Positions 54,552 through 63,596 of a DNA stretch of 64,000 bases are shown in pieces. Made by a program: the position numbers and the translations under genes. How positions within the stretch are numbered: the stretch's first letter is position 1; each line of letters begins with the position of its first letter. The notes under the pieces are model-generated. The model was not told the DNA's origin, did not search any database, and worked only from the letters and a program-made list of their open reading frames with translations. The stretch comes from Phormidium sp. FACHB-1136 (GTDB taxonomy: Bacteria; Cyanobacteriota; Cyanobacteriia; Phormidesmidales; Phormidesmidaceae): positions 1-64,000 of the forward strand of contig NZ_JACJRS010000020.1 in assembly GCF_014697375.1 (NCBI RefSeq), given 5' to 3'.

Positions 54552-55034
54552 ATGGCAACCCTTAAGAAGCCGGATCTCAACGATCCTAAGCTCAGAGAAA
54601 TGCTCAAGCAGGGCATGGGCCACAACTACTACGGCGAACCTGCTTGGCCCAACGACCTGCTTTATATCTTCCCCGTGGTAATCCTAGGCTCCATCGCCTG
54701 CTGCGTGGCCCTGGCCGTGCTGGATCCCGCCCTGGTGGGTGAACCCGCCGATCCCTTCGCCACTCCCCTGGAAATTCTGCCGGAGTGGTACCTGTACCCC
54801 ACCTTCCAAATTCTGCGGATTGTGCCCAACAAGCTGCTGGGTATCGGCGCGATGACCGCCATTCCCCTGGGGCTGATGCTGGTGCCCTTTATCGAGAGCA
54901 TCAACAAGTTCCAAAACCCCTTCCGCCGCCCTGTGGCCACCACCCTGTTCCTGTTTGGCACTCTGGTGACCCTATGGCTGGGCATTGGGGCCACCTTCCC
55001 CATCCAAGAATCCCTGACCCTGGGCCTGTTCTAG
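54552..55034 (+). CDS. petD: Cytochrome b6f complex subunit IV
   Basis: 160 residues. Provides the second half of the split cytochrome b and the lumenal PEWY loop at the Qo site ([15 protein letters not shown], about 76-90). Three membrane helices; [28 protein letters not shown] start. A strong AAGAGGAGAA ribosome site lies 8 bases upstream. The petB-petD spacer contains two direct copies of GGCATGGCCTC (54486, 54511). Co-transcribed with petB. Confidence 0.98.
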   Translation: MATLKKPDLNDPKLREMLKQGMGHNYYGEPAWPNDLLYIFPVVILGSIACCVALAVLDPALVGEPADPFATPLEILPEWYLYPTFQILRIVPNKLLGIGAMTAIPLGLMLVPFIESINKFQNPFRRPVATTLFLFGTLVTLWLGIGATFPIQESLTLGLF

Positions 55035-55093
55035 GTCTTGGAACCATCGTCTCAGTCGATAGCCGATCTTCATAGAACTTTGACATACTTGAG

Positions 55094-55131
55094 ACTTGCG
55101 TAGAACTATTTAGTTTTGCGCAAGTTTTTTT
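55094..55131 (+). terminator. Probable terminator of petB-petD
   Basis: ACTTGCG (55094-55100) and CGCAAGT (55119-55125) form a 7-bp stem with an 18-base loop, followed at once by a 7-T run. It begins 59 bases after the petD stop. Confidence 0.65.
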
Positions 55132-55262
55132 ATGGATGCGTGTTTTTTCGGTAAACTTATCGTAGAGAGTATAGAAAACTACAAACTTAAAGTCACAAAC
55201 TTTAAGCACTGGGTGCAAAAGCTTTTGGCTTGCTAATGGCATGGCGTTAGGGCAGGTAGAAG

Positions 55263-55709
55263 ATGGTCAAGACGGTACGGAAAGAACGGCTTAAGGTCAC
55301 CAGCCAACTCGACTTGGTCTTTCAGGTGCAACGTTGGTTTAATGAGGTTTGTCGTTCTCTAGAGGATGACTTAGGCTGGGTCGTCAACTATCGAGACCGA
55401 CTCGGTTTGGCCTTGACTGAAGGCTTTACCAATGCCGTGCGCCATGCCCATGCCCACCTGCCCCCGGACACCGCCATCAACATTGATTTTGATCTGGCCA
55501 ATGACTGTGTGGAAATTCGGATTTGGGATCAGGGCAATCCCTTCAACCCTGACCTTTTACCTGAACCCCAGCCAGGGGAACTGCTGGATAATGGGGGCTA
55601 TGGTTGGTTTCTGCTGCGTCGCCTTGCCGACCGGGTCACTTACCAGCGCTTGCAGGATGGTCGCAACTGCCTCTCCATTGTGAAGTACGGCGCTTGTTCA
55701 ACCTGTTAA
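55263..55709 (+). CDS. RsbW-like anti-sigma regulatory factor (HATPase_c_2)
   Basis: 148 residues. GHKL ATPase fold of the serine-kinase anti-sigma type: N box LTEGFTNAVRHAH (catalytic-region Glu and Asn, about residues 56-68), G1 IWDQGNPF, and G2 NGGYGWFLLRRLAD. Such proteins bind sigma factors and phosphorylate anti-anti-sigma (STAS) partners; no STAS gene is next to it. It ends 26 bases before the chosen start of the glycosyltransferase. Confidence 0.88.
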   Translation: MVKTVRKERLKVTSQLDLVFQVQRWFNEVCRSLEDDLGWVVNYRDRLGLALTEGFTNAVRHAHAHLPPDTAINIDFDLANDCVEIRIWDQGNPFNPDLLPEPQPGELLDNGGYGWFLLRRLADRVTYQRLQDGRNCLSIVKYGACSTC

Positions 55710-55735
55710 CCTTGCTCTGGTTGTCGATCTTTCCT

Positions 55736-56878
55736 GTGACCCCCTTGGCATCTCAGCGCAACATTTTTATTTTCCTGGAAGTTTTTTCCTGCGAGGGCGG
55801 CATTCAGTCCTACGTAAGGGATCTACTAACAGCCTATGGGAGTTGGCCTCAGGCTCCTGGGGCCAGCGTTTTCCTGCTGCGCGATGGCCCCCAGGACCTC
55901 CCCGATAACAGGCTTGGTTCCCTACGGTTTCACCCGCTTGCCAGTCCTTGGGCCGTCGTAGGTCGGTTGCGGTTATTCATAGCTCTGGTGCTAACCCTGC
56001 TATGCCATCGATCCCAGCGGGTGATCTGTGGCCATGTGTTGCTGTTGCCCTTAGTCGCTCCTCTCTGTCGCTTGTGGCGGATCCCCTACATTGTCATTAC
56101 CTACGGCAAAGAGGTTTGGTATCCTCAGCCGCCAAGGGTGCAGCGGGCTCTGCGGCAAGCGGATCAAATCTGGGCGATTAGCCGCTATAGCCGGGATCAA
56201 GCCTGTGCAGCCAATCAGCTTGATCCCAAACGGGTGTGGATGGTGCCCTGTGTTGTGGATGGCGATACCTTTTGCCCCGGCTCCGCTGATCCGGCCCTGG
56301 TGGCGGCCTATGGGTTAGAGCATGGCCCTGTGTTAATGACTGTGGCTCGTCTGTGGTCGGGGGACATTTATAAAGGGGTAGACGTGACCATTCGGGCGCT
56401 GCCCATCATTGCCCAGGCGTTCCCCACCGTGAAGTATTTGGTGATTGGTCGGGGGGACGATCAGCCTCGCCTCGCCGCCTTGGCCCAGGCGTTGGGGGTG
56501 GCGGATCGGGTGGTGTTTGCTGGGTTTGTGCCTACGGAAAAATTGGTAGATCACTACCGTCTTGCCGATGCCTACGTAATGCCTTCCCAGGAGGGGTTTG
56601 GCATTGTGTACCTAGAGGCGATGGCCTGTGGGATGCCCGTGCTGTCTGGTGATCAGGACGGCTCGGCGGATCCCTTGCAGGATGGGCGTTTGGGCTGGCG
56701 AGTTCCCCACCGGGATGCGGATGCGGTGGCAGCGGCCTGCATTGAGATGCTAACGGGCCAAGATCCCCGCTGCCGAGGTGATTGGCTGCGGACGGAAGCC
56801 CTAGCCCAGTTTAGCGCCTCAGTCCTGGCTAAGCGGATGGCAGAGGCGCTCTCTCAGCCCCCTAATCGTCTTGCCTAG
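55736..56878 (+). CDS. GT4-family glycosyltransferase
   Basis: 380 residues if it begins at GTG 55736 (VTPLASQRNIFIFLEVFSCEGGIQSY); the start is uncertain, and the frame is open back to 55604 within the previous gene. Glycine-rich donor-side turn SCEGGIQSYVRDLL, then MTVARLWSGDIYKGVD, RVVFAGFVPTEKL and the EGFGIVYLEAMACGMPVL motif with the E-x7-E donor-binding pattern. Retaining GT-B enzyme, probably transferring a sugar to a lipid or polysaccharide. Partner anti-sigma gene hints at regulated envelope or EPS synthesis, which is inference. Confidence 0.88.
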   Translation: MTPLASQRNIFIFLEVFSCEGGIQSYVRDLLTAYGSWPQAPGASVFLLRDGPQDLPDNRLGSLRFHPLASPWAVVGRLRLFIALVLTLLCHRSQRVICGHVLLLPLVAPLCRLWRIPYIVITYGKEVWYPQPPRVQRALRQADQIWAISRYSRDQACAANQLDPKRVWMVPCVVDGDTFCPGSADPALVAAYGLEHGPVLMTVARLWSGDIYKGVDVTIRALPIIAQAFPTVKYLVIGRGDDQPRLAALAQALGVADRVVFAGFVPTEKLVDHYRLADAYVMPSQEGFGIVYLEAMACGMPVLSGDQDGSADPLQDGRLGWRVPHRDADAVAAACIEMLTGQDPRCRGDWLRTEALAQFSASVLAKRMAEALSQPPNRLA

Positions 56879-57034
56879 GCCCAGCGCTACAATAGATTCA
56901 CTCGATTGACGGTCTTGCTCGCCTACCGGGCCACGATCAGGTGGGTGCCGCTGGGAGGCAACCGTTTCGCCTAGGGGAATACCGTGGGGAAATACCATGG
57001 GTCTATCGGGGGTTTGTTATGGAGAGATGGTGTC

Positions 57035-57469
57035 GTGAACCAACCCGGATTTCGCCAAATCCAGTTCAATCTGTCGGGGCTGGGCTGTTGGCTCACGCTG
57101 TTTGGCGTGATTTGGCTGCTGGGGGCGGTGGGGCTGGGGTGGCTGATTAAGTCCCTGGCCGTAATTGTGGTGTTGATTCTCCTGATCCCCGTCTTTGCCT
57201 TTGTGGGGCTACGGTTTTGGCTGAAGCGTAACCTGGTTCAGGCCAATTGCCCCGTCTGCACCGCACCCCTGACGGGATTGAACAAGGCCGCCACCCAATG
57301 CCCCAACTGCGGCACCGTGCTAACCACCACCCGCGATGGATTTCAGCGCCAGACCGAAGCAGGCACCATTGACATCACGGCGGTGGACGTAGTGGATATC
57401 ACCGCAGATACCATCACCCTAGACCTCCCGCCCACCCTGCCGGGAGGGGAAGATGACCCTAGGGGCTAA
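57035..57469 (+). CDS. Membrane protein with C-terminal zinc ribbon
   Basis: 144 residues from GTG 57035 (a purine-rich GGAGAGATGG lies upstream); ATG 56984 is possible. Two close membrane helices (about 17-35 and 40-60, ending FVGLRFWLKRNLV), then a zinc ribbon NCPVC...QCPNC (about 73-93) and an acidic Asp/Thr-rich tail. Recognised only as a cyanobacterial conserved protein. Overlaps the convergent exported-protein gene by 4 bases. Confidence 0.75.
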   Translation: MNQPGFRQIQFNLSGLGCWLTLFGVIWLLGAVGLGWLIKSLAVIVVLILLIPVFAFVGLRFWLKRNLVQANCPVCTAPLTGLNKAATQCPNCGTVLTTTRDGFQRQTEAGTIDITAVDVVDITADTITLDLPPTLPGGEDDPRG

Positions 57470-57882
57470 TCTTGGCTAATGGTGAGTTGGTAGGTGGTGG
57501 CCACGGGGTTGGTGTTGCCAACGTAAAAATTGTAGCGCCCGCGATTGAGCAGCCCCGGCGCGTTGACCGTGCCCGCCGAACCATTCGTGGTGTGGCACTC
57601 CCTAAAGCCGTTGGGGCCTTCAATGAAGAGGGTGATCCCAGCACTACCACTCACGTTGACATTAACGGCAACGAAGTCTTCCCGCACATCTAGCACCTGG
57701 GTGGCCTGGGTGGAGAGGAACCCACAGGCGGAGGACTGGCTAGGTGTGACCGATCCCTGGGCTTGAACCGGTTGGGTTAAGGGGGTTGGAACCACGGACT
57801 GAGCCACTGCGGCCCCGCTGGCGGCGGCCATGGTGAGGGCGACGACCGACATGGCCAGGGTTTGACGAACCGTTTTCATCAC
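57466..57882 (-). CDS. Exported protein of unknown function
   Basis: 138 residues with a clear Sec signal (TVRQTLAMSVVALTMAAASG, likely cut after AVAQ). The mature part is a Thr/Ser-rich beta-type domain (FVAVNVNVSGSAGITLFIEG, YNFYVGNTNPVATTYQLTIS) resembling bacterial pre-peptidase C-terminal or lectin-like folds. Two Cys (SACGFLS, FRECHTT) could form a disulfide. Function unknown. Confidence 0.75.
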   Translation of the reverse strand: MMKTVRQTLAMSVVALTMAAASGAAVAQSVVPTPLTQPVQAQGSVTPSQSSACGFLSTQATQVLDVREDFVAVNVNVSGSAGITLFIEGPNGFRECHTTNGSAGTVNAPGLLNRGRYNFYVGNTNPVATTYQLTISQD

Positions 57883-58182
57883 GCTACGGCCTCCTTGGCC
57901 CAGAATCTAATGCATCGCTCCGGTGAGTCACCTCAGACTGAGTGGCTTTGGGGCTAGCCTGGTGGCTTATCTCTATGGTAGGTAGCCCCGATGAGGATGG
58001 CCAGTGGGCTATGCCAGTTTTCGGAGTGCCTCGTCTTGTTCTTTCAGGGCCACTTGCTGTTGGCCTAGGCGATCTTCATGTAGATGTGTCAAAGAGATGT
58101 GTCAAAGGGATGCGCTAAAGTTCTGTGCTCAGAATCGCTATGGGGTGCTAAAACAGAAGGCACTATCACCCAATCGTGGACT

Positions 58183-60441
58183 ATGGCGCAGACTTCCCAT
58201 CCCCAATCCATGGCAACTCCCGTCTCGGCGGATCGGGTGACGGGGGTGCTGTCCAATCGTCATAGCTTGGCTCTGCGGCGGCTGCTGGCCTGGGGGTTGG
58301 AGGTGGGTTTACTGGTGGGATCGGCAGCGGTGCCTTGGGTCTTGGGAGAGGTCGTTCGCCAACGGATCGAGGCCGATTTGGTGCCGCTGAATCCAGTGTC
58401 TCAGGGGGTACAGGAGGGGCTGGCCCGCACCCTGGGACGGCCTCGACCAAGCCTGATCCAGGCGGTTCCCGTAACCACCAACTTGCTCTGGTTTAGCGGG
58501 GTGCTACTGCCCCTCGCGCTGACTGGCGTACATCTGCATCAGGTGGCCAAAATCGGCAGAAGCTGGCCCAAGGCTTGGCTAGGGCTGCAAGTGGTGACGC
58601 TGGAAAACGGGATGCCCGGTTATCGGGTAGCACTGCTGCGGGAGGTCGTGGGGCGAATGGGTTGTCCCCTAGGAGCGGCGTATCTGGTGTGGCTAGGCAG
58701 TGGCACCCTGCTCACCGCAACGACCGGGGGTGGCATGGTGCTGGCCTGCGCTCTGGCCCTGGGGGCCACGGGGTTTACCAACCAGTCTCGACGCGCCTGC
58801 CACGACTACCTGGCGGGGACTAAGGTGCTGTTGCTGCGGGGGGGGCAGTTACCTGTCAAGCATCCCGTTCACCATGCCGAAGCCAAAACTGCCACGGTGG
58901 ATCTATCTCCCGATGGCACCGTGGCTCCCCTGGGGGCACAAACGGCCCTAGTCCGGCCCACGGTGGCCACAGCGGCCCATCGGTTGTTTCCCTTTGCCCA
59001 GGCCCAACTGCTCACCATGACCCAGGAAGAGGGAGGGCTGCGAGCGATTGTGCTGTCCCCGCTGGAGGAAGCCCAGCCTCGGCGGTGGTGGCGTGGCTTG
59101 TCCTGGGGCTGGACACTGGGGATGGCGGGGGTTGTCCTGACGTTGGCCCTAGGCTATGGTCTGCGGCGGCAAACCCTGGTTGGCCCTATGTCTGTTGTGA
59201 TGCCCAGGGCTAACGACGATCTCTTCTTGGCCTTGGTGGAAAACCTGAGCCTGAGGGCCAATACCTTCCAGGATCAACAGGCCGCTGCCTTGGCCCTGGC
59301 CAGCAGCCAAGATCCCAGGGCCATTACGCTCCTGGTCGATCTCTTGGCCCAGACGGGGAATCCGGCTTTGATGGACACGATTCAGCAGGCCCTCGTCACC
59401 CTAGGGCCACCCGCCCTGCCCCACCTCCAGCGCCTCAACCTTACCCTGGCCAACGACATTGTGGCCCTGGCCCCCGACCAGCGCTTGATTGCCCAACTGC
59501 GCCAGCGTACGGTGAAGCGCACCCTGGCCAAAATTCTCGTTCTCCACAGTGGCCAGTTCCAGGGGGCCGACCTCAGCGGCACCAACTTGGCCCATGTGCC
59601 GGAGGGGCCAGATACCTTCACCCTGGTGCTAGAGCAACAGCACCTAGCTGGAATTCGCTGGACGGAGGCGGTATTGTCTGGGGCGCGGTTACGCAAAGCG
59701 ATCCTCTTCGACCCAGGGCCAGATGGTCGTAACGACACCTTTGACGACTGGATTTCCGACTTCAGCCGATCCGACCTGACCGAGGCCAGCTTGGTGGCAG
59801 CCCAACTGCGCCACACCCTGTTTCGCAATGCTAGCCTGCTGCGAGCCAACCTCAGCAACGCCCAGGCCCAGTATGCCGATTTCGCAGGGGCTAATGCCAG
59901 CAGCGCTCTCTTCATCGCCGCCGCCGCAGACCAGGCCCACTTCCAGGGCACCAGTTTGGCCGGAGCCGATTTCACCGAGGCCCAACTCACCCAGGCCAAT
60001 TTCACCGCAGCCCGCCTGAGAGAGGCGATTCTGGCTGGGGCCAATCTCACCCAAGCCACCTTGGCCCGCGCTGACTTGAACGCCGCCGACCTGCGGGATG
60101 CCAACCTCAGTGAGGCCAACCTAACGGAGGCGGATCTCAGCCACAGCCGCTTGACCCAGACCAATCTGCAAAACGCCAACTTGCAAAACGCCAACTTGCA
60201 AAATGCCAACCTGCAAGATACCGTGCTGACCGGAGCAAATTTGACCGGGGCTAACTTTGCTGGAGCCGTTTTCTTTACGACGGCTGCACCCCCGGTGGAC
60301 GGATTTATTGCCACCCTAGCCGATCCCGAAGCGGGGAGTGCCCTGGCGGCGGTTGATTTTTCCAAGGCGCAGAACCTCGATGCCGACCAGTTGGGGTATA
60401 TCTGCCAGCAGGGGGGCATTCACCCTGTCTGTGGGCGCTAG
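58183..60441 (+). CDS. RDD-type membrane protein fused to pentapeptide repeats
   Basis: 752 residues from MAQTSHPQSMATPV; an ATG at 58084 would add 33. N-terminal half: RDD-like membrane domain with helices (LALRRLLAWGLEVGLLVGSA, about 30-50; later LLWFSGVLLPLALTG and a helix near 310-330, WTLGMAGVVLTLALG). Then a short helical repeat region (NPALMDTIQQALVTLGPPALPHL). The C-terminal part is a right-handed quadrilateral helix of A(D/N)LXX pentapeptides (about 480-700), including four tandem LQNAN units. Likely a membrane-bound scaffold; partner unknown. The antisense open frame is a composition artefact. Confidence 0.85.
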   Translation: MAQTSHPQSMATPVSADRVTGVLSNRHSLALRRLLAWGLEVGLLVGSAAVPWVLGEVVRQRIEADLVPLNPVSQGVQEGLARTLGRPRPSLIQAVPVTTNLLWFSGVLLPLALTGVHLHQVAKIGRSWPKAWLGLQVVTLENGMPGYRVALLREVVGRMGCPLGAAYLVWLGSGTLLTATTGGGMVLACALALGATGFTNQSRRACHDYLAGTKVLLLRGGQLPVKHPVHHAEAKTATVDLSPDGTVAPLGAQTALVRPTVATAAHRLFPFAQAQLLTMTQEEGGLRAIVLSPLEEAQPRRWWRGLSWGWTLGMAGVVLTLALGYGLRRQTLVGPMSVVMPRANDDLFLALVENLSLRANTFQDQQAAALALASSQDPRAITLLVDLLAQTGNPALMDTIQQALVTLGPPALPHLQRLNLTLANDIVALAPDQRLIAQLRQRTVKRTLAKILVLHSGQFQGADLSGTNLAHVPEGPDTFTLVLEQQHLAGIRWTEAVLSGARLRKAILFDPGPDGRNDTFDDWISDFSRSDLTEASLVAAQLRHTLFRNASLLRANLSNAQAQYADFAGANASSALFIAAAADQAHFQGTSLAGADFTEAQLTQANFTAARLREAILAGANLTQATLARADLNAADLRDANLSEANLTEADLSHSRLTQTNLQNANLQNANLQNANLQDTVLTGANLTGANFAGAVFFTTAAPPVDGFIATLADPEAGSALAAVDFSKAQNLDADQLGYICQQGGIHPVCGR

Positions 60442-60551
60442 CGTTGAACCAGCAGGGGCGATGGAGGGAAGGAAACTTCGTCGGTAGGGGAGTTTCGGAA
60501 ATAGAATACAGACAGGGTGTAGTCAACTGCCATTGCAGACCTATGTGACCT

Positions 60552-61676
60552 ATGCAGCCTGAGCCCCCTCTCGTCATGCATTCTTCTCCCTCCGACTCCG
60601 TGCCCCCAAGCCATGGTTGGGGTGATCGCTTCAATCTAGATCCGGCTGCCCTCGGTAGCGATAGTTCCCTCAACCCGGTAGAGCCCCTCGACCTGGTTGA
60701 TATGGCCCCTATGGGGCAGCCCGCCGATGAGGGGATCCCCTCCCCCCCAAGGATTTCGCCCTATACCGCCCATCGCTGGGCCTGCACCCGAGTGATGACG
60801 GGGCACCATAGCTGGGTGCGCACCGTGGCCATTAGCGCCGATGGAAATTGGATGGTGAGCGGCGGCGGCGACAAAACGGTGCGGGTCTGGCATTTAGCAA
60901 CGGGCACCCTGTTATATACCTTGAGCGGCCATCGAGCCTGGGTGCGGGCGGTGTCCATCCATCCCGATGGCCAAAGCTTTGCCACCGTCAGCAACGATAG
61001 CGCCATTTCCCTATGGCGTCTACACGATGGAGAACATCTGGGCCAATACCAAGGCCATGGGTGTTGGGTGCGGGCTATTGCCTTTGGACACCAGGGGCGG
61101 TATCTCTTCAGCGGTGGCCAAGATAGTCACATTTGTGTGTGGCGAATGGCGGATCAAGCCCTGACCCAGACCCACCGTTTTGCAGACCACACCCATTGGG
61201 TGCGCACCCTAGCCGTTAGCCCCGACGGCACCACCCTGGTCAGTGGTAGCCAAGACCACACGGTGCGCCTCTACCGTTTGCGGGGTAAGGGGCGTAACCA
61301 CGTTCTGCGAGGGCACCAAAGCGAGGTGCTTTCGGTGGCGGTGAGCCCCAACAATTGGCTATTGGCCAGTGCCGGGGCAGACTGCACCGTGCGGTTCTGG
61401 AAACTCAACAGTGGCCGCCAAATTACCGCCTTTCGAGCCCACAGCGCCCCAATCAACAGTCTGGCCTTTAATGAGGATGGACGGTTCTTGGCCACCGCCA
61501 GCAACGACGGCACGGTACGGCTGTGGCACATCGGCCAGGGTAAGCTGATCGCGATTCTCAAGGGCCATGAGGGGCGGGTGTGGTCGGTGTGCTCGGTGCC
61601 CAGATCCAATGGCATCCCCAGATGGGTGAGCGCTGGCTGGGACGGCACCCTGCGCCTATGGGAATACCAAACCTAG
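60552..61676 (+). CDS. WD40-repeat protein
   Basis: 374 residues. After a Pro-rich leader of about 75 residues there are seven WD40 blades, each with the GH...V-sD-g--l-SGS-D-TVR-W pattern (e.g. GHHSWVRTVAISADGNWMVSGGGDKTVRVW, near 83-112, then blades to the end GWDGTLRLWEY). A complete propeller for protein binding. No enzymatic domain. It follows the RDD-pentapeptide gene by 110 bases on the same strand and may be co-expressed. Confidence 0.9.
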   Translation: MQPEPPLVMHSSPSDSVPPSHGWGDRFNLDPAALGSDSSLNPVEPLDLVDMAPMGQPADEGIPSPPRISPYTAHRWACTRVMTGHHSWVRTVAISADGNWMVSGGGDKTVRVWHLATGTLLYTLSGHRAWVRAVSIHPDGQSFATVSNDSAISLWRLHDGEHLGQYQGHGCWVRAIAFGHQGRYLFSGGQDSHICVWRMADQALTQTHRFADHTHWVRTLAVSPDGTTLVSGSQDHTVRLYRLRGKGRNHVLRGHQSEVLSVAVSPNNWLLASAGADCTVRFWKLNSGRQITAFRAHSAPINSLAFNEDGRFLATASNDGTVRLWHIGQGKLIAILKGHEGRVWSVCSVPRSNGIPRWVSAGWDGTLRLWEYQT

Positions 61677-61884
61677 GCAGGTGGAGCCAAGGCGATGTTG
61701 CTTTGCGGAACGTTGTGGCTCCCTTAAAGTTGGGTCACTACGGTTGGGTTCCTACCGTTGGGTCATGACGGTGATACTCAATCCGGCTTGGTTGTCCCCG
61801 GTATCAGCGGTCGAGGAGACCTCGCCCCTAAGGTTTGCTGGGCTGGGAACCGGGGTTATCTAATTCGGATTTGGTATTAGACCA

Positions 61885-62796
61885 CTACAGCGCCACCCGG
61901 AAAATCCAGGGGTCGTAGGCGGGATCACGGCCTTCGGTGATGGCGGTAAGCTTGTCGCGCAGGAGGGTGGTGATGGGACGATGGGTGGGGGTGGTGTAGG
62001 TTTCCACCTGACGCACCGGGGTAATTTTAGCCGCCGTGCCGCTGAGGAAGACTTCGTCGGCAATGAACAGTTCCGTCTTGTCCACCGGGCGCTCTACTAC
62101 CTCAATGCCCAGATCGCGAGCCAGGGTGAGAATGCTGTCGCGGGTGATGCCCTCTAGAATGTCCTGCTCAAAACCGGGGGTGATGAGCCTGCCGTTGCGG
62201 ACAATAAACACGTTCATGCCAGAGGCTTCGCTCACCTTGCCCTGGGAATTCATCAAAATGGCTTCGTCAAAGCCCGATTCTACAGCCTCGGTTTTGGCCA
62301 GGGAGGAAGTGATATAAGCGCCGCTGATTTTGCCGCGCAGGGGCAGACTGCGGTCTTCCTGGCGATACCAAGAGCTAATGCGGCAGGAGACCCCCTCCGG
62401 CGAGAGATAATCCCCCAGTTCCAAGCCATAGACAAAGAAATTTTTCTCCACCTGGTGCAGCCGGGGAGAAATGCCCAGGTCGGAGGTGTAGACAAAGGGC
62501 CGCATGTAGAACGACACCTGGGGCTGGTTCTTCTTTACAAAGTCGATCAACACCGATTGAATGGTTTCGGCGGGGAGATCGTAGTTGAGTAACCGGGCAC
62601 TGGTGCTGAGGCGCTGGCTGTGGCGATCCAGCCGAAACAGCAAAACCTGTCCTGGATGCTGGGGATCGGGAATGCCCCGCAATCCGCCAAAGGCTCCGGT
62701 GCCGTAGTGCAGGGCGTGGGTGGCGATGGAGATCTTCGCGTCGTTAAAATCCCGAAATTGGCCTTCAAAATAGGCAATGGGCAGAAAGTTGTGCAT
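61885..62796 (-). CDS. ilvE: Branched-chain amino-acid aminotransferase
   Basis: 303 residues. PLP fold-type IV enzyme for the last step of Val, Leu and Ile synthesis. Conserved HALHYGTGAFGGLRG, FRLDRHSQRL, PLP Lys in KISGAYITSSLAKTEA, EASGMNVFIVRNG and ITRDSILTLARDLGIEV, SGTAAKITPV. Length matches the bacterial enzyme. Next genes on the same strand are the YeeE-type transporters upstream (213 bases). Confidence 0.95.
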   Translation of the reverse strand: MHNFLPIAYFEGQFRDFNDAKISIATHALHYGTGAFGGLRGIPDPQHPGQVLLFRLDRHSQRLSTSARLLNYDLPAETIQSVLIDFVKKNQPQVSFYMRPFVYTSDLGISPRLHQVEKNFFVYGLELGDYLSPEGVSCRISSWYRQEDRSLPLRGKISGAYITSSLAKTEAVESGFDEAILMNSQGKVSEASGMNVFIVRNGRLITPGFEQDILEGITRDSILTLARDLGIEVVERPVDKTELFIADEVFLSGTAAKITPVRQVETYTTPTHRPITTLLRDKLTAITEGRDPAYDPWIFRVAL

Positions 62797-63009
62797 AACT
62801 ACGGCTGGACTGGAAGGTTGCGTGATAGGGAAGTCTTTATCAGGATAGTGCCAATCCCTAAGCTTACCCCAACAAGTTCAGCCTTCTTTGAACTTTGGCA
62901 ACCGCAGTGTTCCTCATCCAGGATCCACCGGATTGAGATGGCCATGCCCCAGCGACAAATGTACCAGCCGCAAACGTCCTGCCGGAGCCTGTTTTCTACG
63001 GTCTAGCCC

Positions 63010-63471
63010 TTAACTGGCAGGACTTTCCGGCGTTGGAGTCGTCTGGGGTGGGGTGCGATCACTCAGGCTCTTATAGGCCAGAGAGCCTGCAAGCATCGCC
63101 ACGATGAACAGCACCGGGTTGAGGGAACCCAGCACCAGGGCCGTAATAGCGGGGCCAGGGCAATAGCCACCAATCCCCCAGCCAATGCCGAACAGCACCG
63201 CCCCAATCACCAGGGGTTTATCAATGTCTTGGCGGGTGGGCACATAGAACTTGCCGCCAAAAATGGGATGGGGCCGCTTGAGAATAAACCGGAAGGTCAC
63301 CAGGGTCACCGCTACGGCTCCCCCCATCACAAAGGCGAGGGTCGGATCCCACGATCCAAAGAGATCGAGGAAACCAATCACCTTTTCGGGGTCAATCATT
63401 TGGGAATAGCCCAGGCCCAAGCCAAAGAGCAAACCAGAGATGAGGGTGATCATGTGCTGCTGAAGTTTCAT
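63010..63471 (-). CDS. YeeE/YedE-family (DUF6691-type) sulfur-transport protein
   Basis: 153 residues with four hydrophobic helices. Motifs typical of the half-size YeeE/YedE group: GLLFGLGLGYSQMIDPEKVIGFLDLFGSWDP and GIGWGIGGYCPGPAI with the conserved Cys. This group moves thiosulfate-like or reduced sulfur species. Runs in tandem with the second half upstream (124 bases away). Tail is Pro/Thr-rich. Confidence 0.88.
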   Translation of the reverse strand: MKLQQHMITLISGLLFGLGLGYSQMIDPEKVIGFLDLFGSWDPTLAFVMGGAVAVTLVTFRFILKRPHPIFGGKFYVPTRQDIDKPLVIGAVLFGIGWGIGGYCPGPAITALVLGSLNPVLFIVAMLAGSLAYKSLSDRTPPQTTPTPESPAS

Positions 63472-63541
63472 GGATTGTGCCTTGTGAACGACTGATTTCT
63501 GTTGATTGGCTGAAACACAAACATTCTCGGTTGTCGGGATC

Positions 63542-63596
63542 TAGCCCTCACCCTAAATCCCTCACCTACATTGGGAGAGGGGCTGGGGGAGAGGAC
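63542..63596. repeat. CCCTCACCCTAAATCC-type dispersed repeat
   Basis: AGCCCTCACCCTAAATCCCT followed by GGGAGAGGGGCTGGGGGAGAGG: the same modules as in 37054-37148, with the right terminal repeat degenerate. It lies between the two YeeE-type genes. Confidence 0.75.

Noticed and set aside
59382-60419. Antisense open frame of 345 codons opposite the pentapeptide-repeat gene
   Set aside because: Composed of low-complexity Ala/Leu/Arg strings produced by the repeat pattern and high GC of the sense strand; no start signal and no family resemblance.
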